A DNA stretch of 64,000 bases from Peristeroidobacter soli (GCF_004138485.1 NZ_RYEV01000008.1:310001-374000); one strand, 5' to 3'. Positions 37,804 to 47,013 are shown, counted from the stretch's first letter. Program-made: numbers and translations. Notes: generated by a model not told the origin, from the letters alone.

Positions 37804-39426
37804 GTGGCGCCTCACGATCCTTCCGAAACCTTAGAAGCCGATTACGTGATCGCAGGGGGTGGTTCCGCGGGCTGCGTGGCCGCGCGCCGGCTCATCGATG
37901 CGGGCCACAGCGTGATCCTGCTGGAGGCGGGTGGCGACGATCGTCACGCTGCGGTGTATGTGCCTGCCGGCTCCGCGAAACTGGTTGGCAATGCTCAGTA
38001 CGATTGGAAGTATGAGACCGAGCCCGATACCTCGCGCAACGGCCGCATTGATCACTGGCCGTCGGGCAAGGTGCTCGGCGGCAGTGGCTCCATCAATGGA
38101 ATGATCTATTTGCGCGGTAATCCGGCCGACTACGATCGCTGGGTACGGCAGGGCGCGACGGGTTGGAGCTTTCCAGAAGTCCTGCCGTATTTCCTGCGCT
38201 CCGAGCGCAACGAGAATGGCGCCAGCCAGTACCACTCCGATAAAGGTCCGCTGGGCGTCGCGAATCTGCGCGTCACGCATCCGTTCAATCGTTTGTTCAT
38301 CGATGCCTGCGTCGCTGCCGGCATTCCACGCAACGGCGATTTCAACGGCGCGGTTCAGGAGGGTGTCGGTTATTACCAAGCCACCCAGTGGGGCGGGCTG
38401 CGTTGTAGCGCTGCGCGAGGATATCTGCGTCCTATCCGTGATCATAAGAATCTGCAGCTGCTGAAGCGCGCCTTCGTGGGGCGCGTTCGAGTGCGCAACG
38501 GGGTGGCGGAGGCGGTGGAGTTCAATCACTATGGCGTCGCCAAGCTGGCTCGCGCCCGTCGCGAAGTGTTGATCGCGGCGGGAACGATCGGCTCGCCGAA
38601 GATCCTGATGCTGTCCGGGATCGGCCCGCGTGCTGAGCTGGAAGGTCGAGGCATCGCTTGTGTGAACGATCTGCCTGGCGTGGGGCGCAATCTCCAGGAG
38701 CATCCGGGCATCATGCTCAGCTATGACGTGACCATGCGCACGATGAACGTCGAGGCGCACTCACGCTGGCGTTTTGCCCTGCGGGCTCTGCAGTTCGCGT
38801 TGCTTCGGCGAGGGCCGGGCACTTCGCCGATTTCTCACGTGGGGGTGTTCTTCCGCACGCGGCCTGGGTTGGCGGCGTTCGATGCGCAGATTCACTTTCA
38901 ACCGTTGGGCTATGAAGTCACGGCGGACAAGGTGCTGCTGGCCGAGGCCAATCGTGTAAGTCTGGCTATTAACGTCAGCCGGCCGGAATCGCGCGGCTCG
39001 ATCCGGCTGCGCTCGCCCCATCCGCAGGACGCACCCATCATCGATCATCCGCTGGTGGGTTCGGACGCCGATGTTCGAGCGCTGATCGATGGCGCGCGGG
39101 TGATGCGCAATATTTTCAGTTCACCGGCCCTGCGCGATCGCGTACGAAAAGAATATCTACCCGGCGAGGCCGTCAGCACCGATGAGCAGTGGGAAGCTTA
39201 TGTGCGCGCCGGCGCGTTCGCGATGTATCACCCGGTCGGCACCTGTCGGATGGGCGCCGTCGACGATCCACAATCCGTGGTCGATCCCGAGCTGCGCGTG
39301 AAGAACATTCGGCAACTGCGGGTGATCGATGCCGCCGTCATGCCTTGCCTGCCTTCGTGCAATACCAACGGCGTGGCCATGATGATCGCCGAGCGGGCCT
39401 CGGCCTTCGTGATCGGCGCGAAATAA
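37804..39426 (+). CDS. GMC-family FAD-dependent oxidoreductase (choline dehydrogenase-like)
   Basis: 540 residues from the GTG at 37804. The FAD Rossmann motif is GGGSAGC (residues 18-24) in DYVIAGGGSAGCVAARRL. The GMC signatures HWPSGKVLGGSGSINGMIYLRG and GTIGSPKILMLSGIGP follow, and the C-terminal catalytic region has MYHPVGTCRMG (His476) and SCNTNGVAMMIAERA (Asn522). It oxidises a primary or secondary alcohol. There is no signal peptide, so it is cytoplasmic. The tight link to the TonB receptor suggests use of an imported alcohol. Confidence 0.94.
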   Translation: MAPHDPSETLEADYVIAGGGSAGCVAARRLIDAGHSVILLEAGGDDRHAAVYVPAGSAKLVGNAQYDWKYETEPDTSRNGRIDHWPSGKVLGGSGSINGMIYLRGNPADYDRWVRQGATGWSFPEVLPYFLRSERNENGASQYHSDKGPLGVANLRVTHPFNRLFIDACVAAGIPRNGDFNGAVQEGVGYYQATQWGGLRCSAARGYLRPIRDHKNLQLLKRAFVGRVRVRNGVAEAVEFNHYGVAKLARARREVLIAAGTIGSPKILMLSGIGPRAELEGRGIACVNDLPGVGRNLQEHPGIMLSYDVTMRTMNVEAHSRWRFALRALQFALLRRGPGTSPISHVGVFFRTRPGLAAFDAQIHFQPLGYEVTADKVLLAEANRVSLAINVSRPESRGSIRLRSPHPQDAPIIDHPLVGSDADVRALIDGARVMRNIFSSPALRDRVRKEYLPGEAVSTDEQWEAYVRAGAFAMYHPVGTCRMGAVDDPQSVVDPELRVKNIRQLRVIDAAVMPCLPSCNTNGVAMMIAERASAFVIGAK

Positions 39427-39476
39427 ACATCGAATCGGCGCGGGCAGGTCCCCGCGCTTGTCGGTTGATATGACAG

Positions 39477-40148
39477 TCAGATCGCGCCCGGCGTGCGCAG
39501 CTTGCGACCGACCATGCGCTCCACATTCCGGATCATGTGCATGACCACGTCGGTCTGCGACCAGCGCCCCATCGGCCGCCACCACAGCGCCGCCCAGGTG
39601 AGCAGACCGGCAATCGACAGCGCGGTGAAATCCGGATCCTCGAAGGAGAATTCGCCGCGCTTGGCGCCTTCCACCAGCAGCGCCGACAGCTTTTGATCGA
39701 ACTCCGCTTTCAGCTTCGCCAGCAGCTGCCATTCCTCGGACTCGAGGTTCATCTCTTCGCGCCGATAGACGACGATGCATTGTTGATTCTGCAGGACCGC
39801 CGAGGTGACGCGCTCGATCGCCAGTCGCAGCTTTTCGCCGGGTGGCAGCTTGGTCGACAGCGCTTCGTCGAGCGCGGCCAGCGGCGAGCGGATGCCGATC
39901 TCACAAATGGCGTTGAGGATCTCGCTTTTGTTCCGGAAGTAGGAATAAAGAAACGGCTTGGTGACTTTCAGCTCGGCCGCGATGGTGTCGAGAGTGGTCG
40001 CCTCATAGCCCTGCGCGAAAAACAATTCGCGTGACTGTTCCAGAATCCGCCGCCGCTTGAATTCCTGAACCTCGGTTCGTAATTCATGCTTGTGCGACTG
40101 CACTTCGGTTTTCTTATTTGCCTTCGAGGCGCTCACCCGCGCAGCCAT
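39477..40148 (-). CDS. TetR-family transcriptional regulator
   Basis: 223 residues, start ATG at 40148 with GGAAG upstream. The N-terminal helix-turn-helix is typical: RRRILEQSRELFFAQGYEATTLDTIAAELKVTKPFLYSYFRNKSEIL. The C-terminal ligand domain ends VERMVGRKLRTPG. A basic, Lys-rich extension of about 30 residues precedes the DNA-binding domain. It converges on the GMC gene and could regulate the receptor/GMC pair or act elsewhere. Confidence 0.93.
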   Translation of the reverse strand: MAARVSASKANKKTEVQSHKHELRTEVQEFKRRRILEQSRELFFAQGYEATTLDTIAAELKVTKPFLYSYFRNKSEILNAICEIGIRSPLAALDEALSTKLPPGEKLRLAIERVTSAVLQNQQCIVVYRREEMNLESEEWQLLAKLKAEFDQKLSALLVEGAKRGEFSFEDPDFTALSIAGLLTWAALWWRPMGRWSQTDVVMHMIRNVERMVGRKLRTPGAI

Positions 40149-40708
40149 AATCTTCCCTCAGCAAACTCGTGCAAAAAAGCGAGTGAATGATGAGGCAGAA
40201 CGACAGGCATCGCAATCAATCACGGCAATGTATCGCTGTCGGAAAATTCGGCTGGCGTGTTGGACTATATAAATGTACAGATCATCGACACTCGAACGTG
40301 TTCAGCGCCGTGCGTGGGGTCGAGGTCGAGCGCGTGCTTGGGGCGCGAGCACCCGCTCCAGGGTGGTAAAGGGGCCGACGGGCCTTCCTGAAGAATTTGC
40401 CGCTTACCAATACAGGACTAGCTGCATCTGCCAATTGTTGTGGTAGGATGCGCGCCCTCGCGGCGACAGTCCGGTAACCCGGAACGCCCGAGAACGTCAG
40501 CGGATGGTTTGGCAAAGGGTAGGCAGGTCTCGGTAAGTTACTGATCCTGCTATGGAAAGCCCTGAGCGCCGCCCGGCCCCGAAAAGGCCGCCGGCTCCAC
40601 CCCGCCTGCGAATGGCCCCGCCGCCCGAAGGTTCCGGCTCATGCAAATGAGCGGCCCAAGGTCGCGGCGGACGGATGGACGGCTCGTCGCCGTCGGCCAA
40701 TTCAGTGT
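40149..40708. other. Gene-free stretch between the TetR gene and tRNA-Arg
   Basis: 560 bp. Near 40260-40290 it is AT-rich (TATATAAATGTACAG), the likely promoter of the TetR gene. The remainder is GC-rich with no open frame that looks real. I see no match to RNase P, 6S, SRP or tmRNA core sequences. Confidence 0.5.
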
Positions 40709-40785
40709 GCGCCCGTAGCTCAGTTGGATAGAGCGCATGGCTACGAACCATGAGGTCGGGAGTTCGAATCTCTCCGGGCGCGCCA
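40709..40785 (+). tRNA. tRNA-Arg (anticodon ACG)
   Basis: 77 nt with encoded CCA. Acceptor stem GCGCCCG (40709-40715) pairs with CGGGCGC (40775-40781). D arm AGCTCAGTTGGATAGAGC; anticodon stem CATGG/CCATG around CTACGAA, giving ACG; T arm GGGAGTTCGAATCTCTC. Reads CGU/CGC/CGA after A34 deamination. Confidence 0.97.
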
Positions 40786-40813
40786 TTCTCCCTTCCCTTT
40801 GATCCTCCGTTTT

Positions 40814-40859
40814 CGCTCGCGTGCATCGGCGCGAGCGCTGCGCTGTTTGTTATTTTTTT
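40814..40859 (+). terminator. Rho-independent terminator after tRNA-Arg
   Basis: CGCTCGCG (40814-40821) pairs perfectly with CGCGAGCG (40830-40837) around an 8-base loop; a T-rich tract TTTGTTATTTTTTT ends at 40859, about eight bases after the stem. It lies 28 bp after the tRNA. Confidence 0.65.
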
Positions 40860-40912
40860 ATCGCACGTGAGAGATCGCGTGCTGATACGACAGATAGCAA
40901 GTTGGTCCGGCG

Positions 40913-40946
40913 GGCGCGCGATGTTTGATTCAGTTCATCGCGCGCC
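40913..40946 (-). terminator. Strong hairpin downstream of the beta-propeller gene
   Basis: GGCGCGCGATG (40913-40923) pairs with CATCGCGCGCC (40936-40946), an 11-bp perfect stem with a 12-base loop, 9 bp past the stop of the minus-strand gene. There is no U-run on either strand, so it may mark a Rho-dependent end or protect the 3' end. Confidence 0.5.
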
Positions 40947-40955
40947 GATGTTCCG

Positions 40956-41990
40956 TTACTTTCGCCCGACCACCAGAACTTCGAACGTTCCCGCCACCGC
41001 TTCGCGCTCGCCATCCTTGCCGTCCACGAAATTTGCGGAAGGCAGATAGAGACGGCCGGTGGTCGGATCCAGGGCGGCGGTGCGGGCGCCTTCGTGAGTG
41101 GTCACTTGCTGAACGGGTTGGGCCTTGCCGTTCGTTGCCAGCTTGAAGATGGTCAGCGTGCCGTTGTTGCTGGGAATGAAGACCAGGCGTTTGGTTGCAT
41201 CGAAGATCGCGCCGTCGGCGTCTTTGCCGATTCTGGCGCTGCCCTTGTCGGCGCCGGTGCGGGCCTCGATCAGTTTGGCGACGCTGTTGTGGCAGGCGGA
41301 GATCAGCAGGCCGCTGCTGGCGTCGAACGCCAGGCCGGTCGGTTCTTCGCAGCCCTTCATGGCATAGCGCCCGACGACCTTGTGAGCGCCGCTGTCGATG
41401 ACGACGATCTCCGCTGTGTCTTCGATATTCAGATACACGCGGCCATGACCGTCGGAGGCGGCAGCTTCGGGTTTGCCGCCGACGGGGATCGTTGCAACCG
41501 TGGCGGCCTTGGTCACATCGACCAGGCTCACGTCGTTGCTCTCGCCGTTCATCACGAACACCAGCTTGCTGGCCGGATCGTACAGCGCCGCGTCCGGTCC
41601 TTTGCCGACCGCGATGTGTGCCTCGATCTGTCCGGTCAACCGGTCGAACAGCGTCGCTTTGCCGTTGGCCCAGTTGGTGCTCAACATCAGCGACGTATCG
41701 GGAATGATCAGAACCGCGGCGGCCTCGTCGCCGGCGACGAAGCGCGGCGTCACCTTGTTCGTTCTCAAGTCAACGGTCATCACGCCGTCGTTGCGGGCCA
41801 TGTACAGGCGCTGCGCGGTGCTGTCGACGGAAACATAATCGTAGCCACCGTCTTTGGCTGCGATATGCTGGAGGACAGAATAGGGAGCCGCGTCGGCGGC
41901 GGCCAATGCTTCACCGGTGCAGATGACGCTGCCAGCGGTGACAAAGGCGCACGCCACCCGGATCGAAAAAGTGCAAAGTGCTGACGTCAT
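40956..41990 (-). CDS. Exported YncE-like beta-propeller protein
   Basis: 344 residues from the ATG at 41990, chosen for GGGGTGG upstream and because it gives a signal peptide (MTSALCTFSIRVACAFVTAG, then a further hydrophobic stretch ending EALA). The frame is open to 42263. The mature protein shows repeated blades of about 40 residues (DYVSVDSTAQRLYMARNDGVMTVDLRT; AALYDPASKLVFVMNGESNDVSLVDV; GRVYLNIEDTAEIVVIDSGAHKVV), as in YncE/surface-layer seven-bladed propellers. Such proteins often bind partner proteins or DNA in the periplasm. No specific role is known. Confidence 0.82.
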   Translation of the reverse strand: MTSALCTFSIRVACAFVTAGSVICTGEALAAADAAPYSVLQHIAAKDGGYDYVSVDSTAQRLYMARNDGVMTVDLRTNKVTPRFVAGDEAAAVLIIPDTSLMLSTNWANGKATLFDRLTGQIEAHIAVGKGPDAALYDPASKLVFVMNGESNDVSLVDVTKAATVATIPVGGKPEAAASDGHGRVYLNIEDTAEIVVIDSGAHKVVGRYAMKGCEEPTGLAFDASSGLLISACHNSVAKLIEARTGADKGSARIGKDADGAIFDATKRLVFIPSNNGTLTIFKLATNGKAQPVQQVTTHEGARTAALDPTTGRLYLPSANFVDGKDGEREAVAGTFEVLVVGRK

Positions 41991-42226
41991 ACAAACCACC
42001 CCAGCTGTCTGCATCGAATTGATGCGCCGGCATTGTGCGGCGACCGTACTGACGCGCTGCTGACGCTTGACTACGCAAAGGATGAGCCGCCCGAGGGCAC
42101 GGATTTCCTCGTCGCGCCGACGGTTCGAATGTACCACCGTGGCGTCCGGGTCCGTTATGTCTCGATCCGGTCGCAATAGCGACACAGGTTCTTCAACATC
42201 CTTGGGTACGCTCAGGCGCCGATAAA

Positions 42227-42955
42227 ATGAACGGGCGAGATCCAGCTCCGATGCGTCAGGCACAGTCGCGCGTCCAAAGACTCGTTGCCTCCTCGCTCTC
42301 CGTGGTGTTCCACATCGGGCTGGTGGGCACGGTCGCCTTTGGCGAGCTGCTCAGCACTCCGGTGGAGGAGCCGCAAGCCGTCGCCCTGGAAGTTCGATTC
42401 ATTCCGGCGGAGCCCGTCTCCGAGCGGCCGTTGGCGGTCAAGTTGCCGCCGGTGGCCGCCTTCCAGCAGCCGAAGATTCAACTGGCGGCGATCCCGACGC
42501 TGCCCAGCGAAGCCGAGTCGCTGGCGGCGATTCATATTCAGGACGAATCGGGTGACGCAACGGAATCGATCGAACCGCGAGTGCAGTCGCTGCTTCCCGG
42601 GGAGTCGCTGGACGTGGTGCCGGTCCAAGGCGCGGGCATCGAGCTGAATCAGGCCGAGCAGACGTGGGAATCGCAGGTCCTCGCGGCGCTCGAACGCAGG
42701 AAGCGTTATCCGGCGGCGGCGCTACGTCGCAAGGACGAAGATACCGTCTATGTTCACATCACCATAGATCGTCGCGGCCGCGTGCTCGATGCACGCATCG
42801 ACCGTTCCGCGGGCATCGAAATGCTCGACGACGAAGCTCTGCAACTCGCCCGCCGTGCGAGTCCCTTACCCAGCCCGCCGGACAGCGTCTTGGGAGAACG
42901 CATCGAGCTCATCGTCCCGGTCGAGTTCTTCATTCGGAACCGCCGCCGCTCATAG
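42227..42955 (+). CDS. Energy transducer TonB-like protein
   Basis: 242 residues. An N-terminal membrane anchor (LVASSLSVVFHIGLVGTVAFG, with the His typical of TonB helices) is followed by a periplasmic linker rich in Pro, Glu and Ala, and a TonB C-terminal domain (LAALERRKRYPAAALRRKDEDTVYVHITIDRRGRVLDARIDRSAGIEMLDDEALQLARRASPLPSPP, read in two parts). It would power the TonB receptors by contact with their TonB boxes. No exbB/exbD is beside it, so it must use partners encoded elsewhere. It is divergent from the propeller gene; the 236-bp gap between them shows no gene. Confidence 0.9.
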   Translation: MNGRDPAPMRQAQSRVQRLVASSLSVVFHIGLVGTVAFGELLSTPVEEPQAVALEVRFIPAEPVSERPLAVKLPPVAAFQQPKIQLAAIPTLPSEAESLAAIHIQDESGDATESIEPRVQSLLPGESLDVVPVQGAGIELNQAEQTWESQVLAALERRKRYPAAALRRKDEDTVYVHITIDRRGRVLDARIDRSAGIEMLDDEALQLARRASPLPSPPDSVLGERIELIVPVEFFIRNRRRS

Positions 42956-43019
42956 CTCCAGAAGGTTCGAATGAAAGGCCCTTCGGCTCCGAAGTGTTTG
43001 TGATGGAATTTTGACTCGT

Positions 43020-43121
43020 GCGCCGGAGCAGCGCGCGACGACACACATCCATGCCGTTCAAGCCGGGCAGCAATACATCCAGTACGACCAGATCCGAGGC
43101 GGCGCGCAAGATACGCCCCGC
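43020..43121 (-). pseudogene. Response-regulator receiver fragment
   Basis: On the minus strand this stretch reads GAGRILRAASDLVVLDVLL then PGLNGMDVCRRALLRR, the core of a receiver domain, with the phosphoacceptor Asp codon at about 43079. There is no start of the domain upstream and the similarity ends abruptly, so it is a scrap of a former two-component gene lying between tonB and secDF. Confidence 0.5.
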
Positions 43122-43157
43122 CCCGGAGTCGCCGCGATTGTCCCATAGGAGCGGCAC

Positions 43158-45470
43158 TCATGGAGTGGCCTCCTGTACCAGGGCCGGGCGATGTTTGATC
43201 CGCTCGCCAAGGAACAACAGGATCGGCGCGGCAATGAATACAGATGAGCTCGCTGCCACCACGATACCGAACACCATGGGCACGGCGAAGCTAGCAACTG
43301 TTGCGCCACCCCAGATCGCCATCGGCAACATCGCAAGGAACGCCGTGACTGAGGTGAACAGCGAGCGGGCCAGCGTCTCGTTGATGCTTCGATCGATGAT
43401 CTGCCGCAACGGCACGTCCGGATGCAGGCGCAGGTTTTCTCGCATGCGGTCGTACACCACGACCTTGTCGTTGACCGAGTAACCGATCAACGTCAGCAGC
43501 GCGGCGATGGCCGTGAGGTTGAATTCCAGGCCGGTCAGCGCGAAGAAGCCGATAGTCTTGGTGGTGTCGAGCACCAGGGTCGCGATGGCGCCCACCGCGA
43601 AATGCCAGTCGAACCGGATCCAGATGTAGATGAACATCGCGATGCTGGCGAACAGCACGGCGAGAATGCCTGCATCCGTCAGCTCGCCGCTGATCTTCGG
43701 ACCGATGATGTCGACGCGATCGAAGTTGGCGGTCGGTTCGACTTCGAGAATGGCTGCCTTGGCGCGTTCGGCAACCTCGGTTTGCGCCGATGCATCGGCG
43801 TCGGGTTGTTGTTGAATGCGGACCAGAACGGTTGTGCCACCGCTGTCCGCTTGTTGCAGGCTCACTTCGCCGAGATTCGCCTGCTCGAGCCTGGCGCGAA
43901 TGTCCGCCACTTGCATCGCCGCGGGCGCCGAGGCTTCGATGATCGTGCCGCCGGTGAAGTCCACGCCGTAGTTCAAGCCAGGCTTGGCGAACAGCATCAG
44001 CGAGGCAATCGACAGCACCAGCGATACGCCGAGGCCGACGAAGCGCGCCCGCATGAACTGGAAATTCGGCGTCGCGCCCCGCCAGCGTGCAGGCAGCAGT
44101 GAGCCGATGATGAACTGCTTCGGTCGCTTCCATTTGAGCCACAGCGCCATGATGGACTTCACGACCGTGACCGCCGTGAACATCGAGATCGCGATGCCCA
44201 GCGCCATGGTGACCGCGAAGCCGCGCACCGGTCCGGAGCCGAACCAGAACAACAGTGCCGTCGCAATCAGCGCGGTGACGTTCGAATCGATGATGGTTGC
44301 GTAGGCGCGATCGAAACCGTTCGTCAGAGCAGCCACAGCGCTTTTGCCATGGCGTGTTTCTTCCCGGATGCGTTCGTTGATCAGCACGTTCGCATCGACT
44401 GCAAGGCCGATGCCCAACACGATGCCGGCGATGCCGGGCAAGGTGAGTGTGGCGCCGAGTAGCGTCAACGCAGCGAGCGTCAATGTGACGTTGATGACGA
44501 GCGCGAGATTGGCGACGACGCCCCAGCCTCGATACAGCACCGTCATGAAGACGAGCACGAACAGCAAGCCCGCGGCACCCGTGACGGCGCCCATGCGGAT
44601 CGCGTCGCTGCCGAGGTCGGGGCCAACCGTGCGTTCTTCGACGATCTGCAACGGCACGGGCAACGCACCGGCTCGCAGCAGTGCGGATAGCGAGCTGGTT
44701 TCAGCCGTGGTGAAGTTGCCTGAGATCTGCCCCGACCCGCCGATGATGGGTTCCTGGATCACCGGTGCGCTGATCACTTTGCCGTCGAGCACGATGGCGA
44801 ATTGGCGGCCGACGTTGTCGAGAGTGATCTTGGCGAACTGCCTGGCACCGGCGTCGTCGAAGCGGAACGACACCACGGGCCGGCCGGTTTGACTGTCGAT
44901 TCCGCTGTTGGCCTGGACCAGTCGCTCGCCCTGAAGCATCGGGCGCTGCTGCAAGATGTAATCGATCCCCTCCTCAGGCGCGGGAACACGAATGGTGCCG
45001 ATCGGCGGCGCGCTTCGACTCGGCGCGGTCGATGACTCGACGCGATGAAACGTCAGCTTCGCCGTGCTACCCAACAGAGTGCGGATCGCCGCCGGATCCT
45101 GCATGCCCGGCAATTGCACCAGGATGCGACTGGTGCCGAGCGCCTGCACGGTCGGTTCGGCGACACCGATGGCGTCGATGCGACGTCGAACAATCTCGAT
45201 ACTTTGCTGAAGCGCCGACTGCCGGCGCGCGGTTGCGCCGAGGGCATCGAGACCTTCTTCCTCGATGTCCTTTTGCATGGCGCGCTCATCGATCTCGAGG
45301 ACCAGATGCGCGCCACCGCGCAGGTCGAGGCCCAGCGCGACTTGTTTGTGAGGCAGCCAGTCCGGCAGCGCCTCCAGTTGTTTCGAAGTCAGCAGGCTCG
45401 GTAACGCAATCAAACTGCCAATGACGATGACCAGCCCGTACAGCACGAGCTTCCATTTGGAAGGAACCAT
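43158..45470 (-). CDS. secDF: Fused protein-export membrane protein SecD-SecF
   Basis: 770 residues; start ATG at 45470 has GGGAGAG upstream. The SecD half has the N-terminal helix, LGLDLRGGAHLVLEID, the large periplasmic P1 part and the helix block GIAGIVLGIGLAVDANVLINERIREE. The SecF half begins near NFQFMRARF, with LNYGVDFTGGTIIEAS and LTLIGYSVNDKVVVYDRMREN. SecDF uses the proton gradient to pull secreted chains across the membrane. Gammaproteobacteria usually carry separate secD and secF beside yajC and tgt; this copy is fused and alone, so it may be an accessory system. Confidence 0.93.
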   Translation of the reverse strand: MVPSKWKLVLYGLVIVIGSLIALPSLLTSKQLEALPDWLPHKQVALGLDLRGGAHLVLEIDERAMQKDIEEEGLDALGATARRQSALQQSIEIVRRRIDAIGVAEPTVQALGTSRILVQLPGMQDPAAIRTLLGSTAKLTFHRVESSTAPSRSAPPIGTIRVPAPEEGIDYILQQRPMLQGERLVQANSGIDSQTGRPVVSFRFDDAGARQFAKITLDNVGRQFAIVLDGKVISAPVIQEPIIGGSGQISGNFTTAETSSLSALLRAGALPVPLQIVEERTVGPDLGSDAIRMGAVTGAAGLLFVLVFMTVLYRGWGVVANLALVINVTLTLAALTLLGATLTLPGIAGIVLGIGLAVDANVLINERIREETRHGKSAVAALTNGFDRAYATIIDSNVTALIATALLFWFGSGPVRGFAVTMALGIAISMFTAVTVVKSIMALWLKWKRPKQFIIGSLLPARWRGATPNFQFMRARFVGLGVSLVLSIASLMLFAKPGLNYGVDFTGGTIIEASAPAAMQVADIRARLEQANLGEVSLQQADSGGTTVLVRIQQQPDADASAQTEVAERAKAAILEVEPTANFDRVDIIGPKISGELTDAGILAVLFASIAMFIYIWIRFDWHFAVGAIATLVLDTTKTIGFFALTGLEFNLTAIAALLTLIGYSVNDKVVVYDRMRENLRLHPDVPLRQIIDRSINETLARSLFTSVTAFLAMLPMAIWGGATVASFAVPMVFGIVVAASSSVFIAAPILLFLGERIKHRPALVQEATP

Positions 45471-45559
45471 GAATCTCTCCCGCTCGATCTGCGCGACACA
45501 CGCGCACGCCGGCCGTCACTGCGCGAAGCAGTGTCGTCACCGGAACGAAATGACACCGC

Positions 45560-45895
45560 TCAGGTGTTTGCGGGAGGCGCTCTGGGTTGAGCGGGCGAGC
45601 GCGCCGGTCGCGAGGCTGGCTGGTGCGTAGTCGGTGCGAACGACTGAATCGGCTCGAGAGACAGCGCGAATGTGAAGACTGACGCGAGTGCGACGGGTGA
45701 ATGCCCGAAGCGCACCGGATCGACCCGGCGCCGGTCGTTTGTTTGCAACGACAGATGCCGATCCGACGAAACGACGGCGGCACTCGAGCCGACGCCATCG
45801 AAGATGCCGGCGGCGAACGACCGGGCCTGCGCCGGATTCAGCAGCGCCGCCCACCAGACCACGGCAATGAGCGCGAGCCACGAGGGCCCGTTCAT
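45560..45895 (-). CDS. Small exported protein of unknown function
   Basis: 111 residues from the ATG at 45895, chosen because it gives a signal peptide (MNGPSWLALIAVVWWAALLNPAQA). The rest has no motif I recognise and ends in a Pro/Ala-rich tail (RPARSPAQPRAPPANT). It lies 89 bp upstream of secDF on the same strand and may share its transcript. No clear ribosome binding site is seen, so it may not be a gene. Confidence 0.4.
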   Translation of the reverse strand: MNGPSWLALIAVVWWAALLNPAQARSFAAGIFDGVGSSAAVVSSDRHLSLQTNDRRRVDPVRFGHSPVALASVFTFALSLEPIQSFAPTTHQPASRPARSPAQPRAPPANT

Positions 45896-45982
45896 GCTGA
45901 AAGTCCGCGACCGCGATGTGAATGACGTAGGCATCGGTGCCGGGAGGCTAGATCATGTTTCGATTCCGGGCAACTCGCGGCC

Positions 45983-46897
45983 TCAGGTTTCGGAGAACAG
46001 CTGTCGGGCGTTGTCCGTCATCGCGGCAATGGCCGGATGTTTGATCTTGCGTTCCGCCGAGATGGCATAGAACTCCGCCTTCACGCCCTTGGCCAGGCCG
46101 ATGCGAACGAAACCATGCTGTTTTCTGAACGATGCCTCGAGCACCGAGGGCACCGGTGCGAAGCCATGTCCTTCACGCGCGAACTCGCGCAACATCGCGT
46201 AGTCCTCGAATTCACCGAGCAGCAGCGGCCGCACGTTTTGTCGATCGAGCCATTGATCGAGCGCGCGCCGGATCGCGGTGTCATCCGTGGGCAAGAGCGC
46301 GGGCACGCCGTCCAGTGACTTGGGAAAATCACGACGCAGTGTCTTCGCCAGTGTCGGCGTTGCCATCCAATAAACGTTGCAGCTGCCGAGCGGGTGGCTG
46401 TACGCGCGCACGTTGAGCGACGGCGTCACGGGCGAATCCGACAGCACCACGTCGATCTCGTGAATGGCCAGATCGGCGGACAGTCGTTCCAGGGTCCCTT
46501 CGCGGCAAATGACGCGCACCGACTGCTTCAATTGCAGGCTGGGCTCGACGATCCGGTACGCGATTTCCTTGGGCAGGACGTCATCGATGCCGATCACCAC
46601 TTTCAACGGCCGCGAGGACGGTCGCTGTTCCAGCGCCTCCATCAATTCCTGCCCCAGCCCGAAAATCTCGTTGGCGTAGCTGTAGACCAGCCGGCCCACT
46701 TCAGTGGGCACCAGCGTGCGGCCCGATTTCACCAGCAGCTTCTCGCCCAATCGCTCCTCGAGCGTGCGAAGTTGCGCGCTGATTGTCGGCGCCGCGAGTG
46801 CCAGTTCTTCGCACGCGCGAGTGAGACTGCCCGTACGGACCACCGACCAGAAATACAGCAGATGCTGGTAATTGAGCCGCCGGATCACGTTGTTCAT
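45983..46897 (-). CDS. NhaR-like LysR-family transcriptional regulator
   Basis: 304 residues from the ATG at 46897, which has GGGGAG upstream; the frame is open to 46945. The N-terminus MNNVIRRLNYQHLLYFWSVVRTGSLTRACEELALAAPTISAQLRTLEERLGEKL is the NhaR-type winged helix (read in parts). The C-terminal co-inducer domain follows with VVIGIDDVLPKEIAYRIVEP. NhaR senses sodium and alkalinity in E. coli; no nhaA is adjacent here, so the target may be the divergent rnk-usp genes. Confidence 0.88.
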   Translation of the reverse strand: MNNVIRRLNYQHLLYFWSVVRTGSLTRACEELALAAPTISAQLRTLEERLGEKLLVKSGRTLVPTEVGRLVYSYANEIFGLGQELMEALEQRPSSRPLKVVIGIDDVLPKEIAYRIVEPSLQLKQSVRVICREGTLERLSADLAIHEIDVVLSDSPVTPSLNVRAYSHPLGSCNVYWMATPTLAKTLRRDFPKSLDGVPALLPTDDTAIRRALDQWLDRQNVRPLLLGEFEDYAMLREFAREGHGFAPVPSVLEASFRKQHGFVRIGLAKGVKAEFYAISAERKIKHPAIAAMTDNARQLFSET

Positions 46898-46929
46898 GGG
46901 AATCTCCCCGCCGCCGAAGCTTCGACAAT

Positions 46930-46979
46930 ATCGAACCGATCGCAAGAATAATTCTAATTGATCGAACTTAGTATCGGTT
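46930..46979. promoter_or_regulatory. Candidate operator between the NhaR-like gene and rnk
   Basis: An inverted repeat AACCGAT (46934-46940) and ATCGGTT (46973-46979), 39 bp centre to centre, plus a direct TCGAAC repeat at 46931 and 46962, in the divergent intergenic region. LysR regulators bind such paired sites near their own promoter. Confidence 0.35.
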
Positions 46980-47013
46980 GCACCATGCTCCTGAACCTTG
47001 TCAGGAGTAAATG

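Noticed and set aside
40497-40826. Minus-strand open frames over tRNA-Arg reading GEIRTPDLMVRSHALYPTELRA and RPERFELPTSWFVAMRSIQLSYG
   Set aside because: These are the well-known false proteins made by translating the complement of a tRNA gene; the tRNA is certain.
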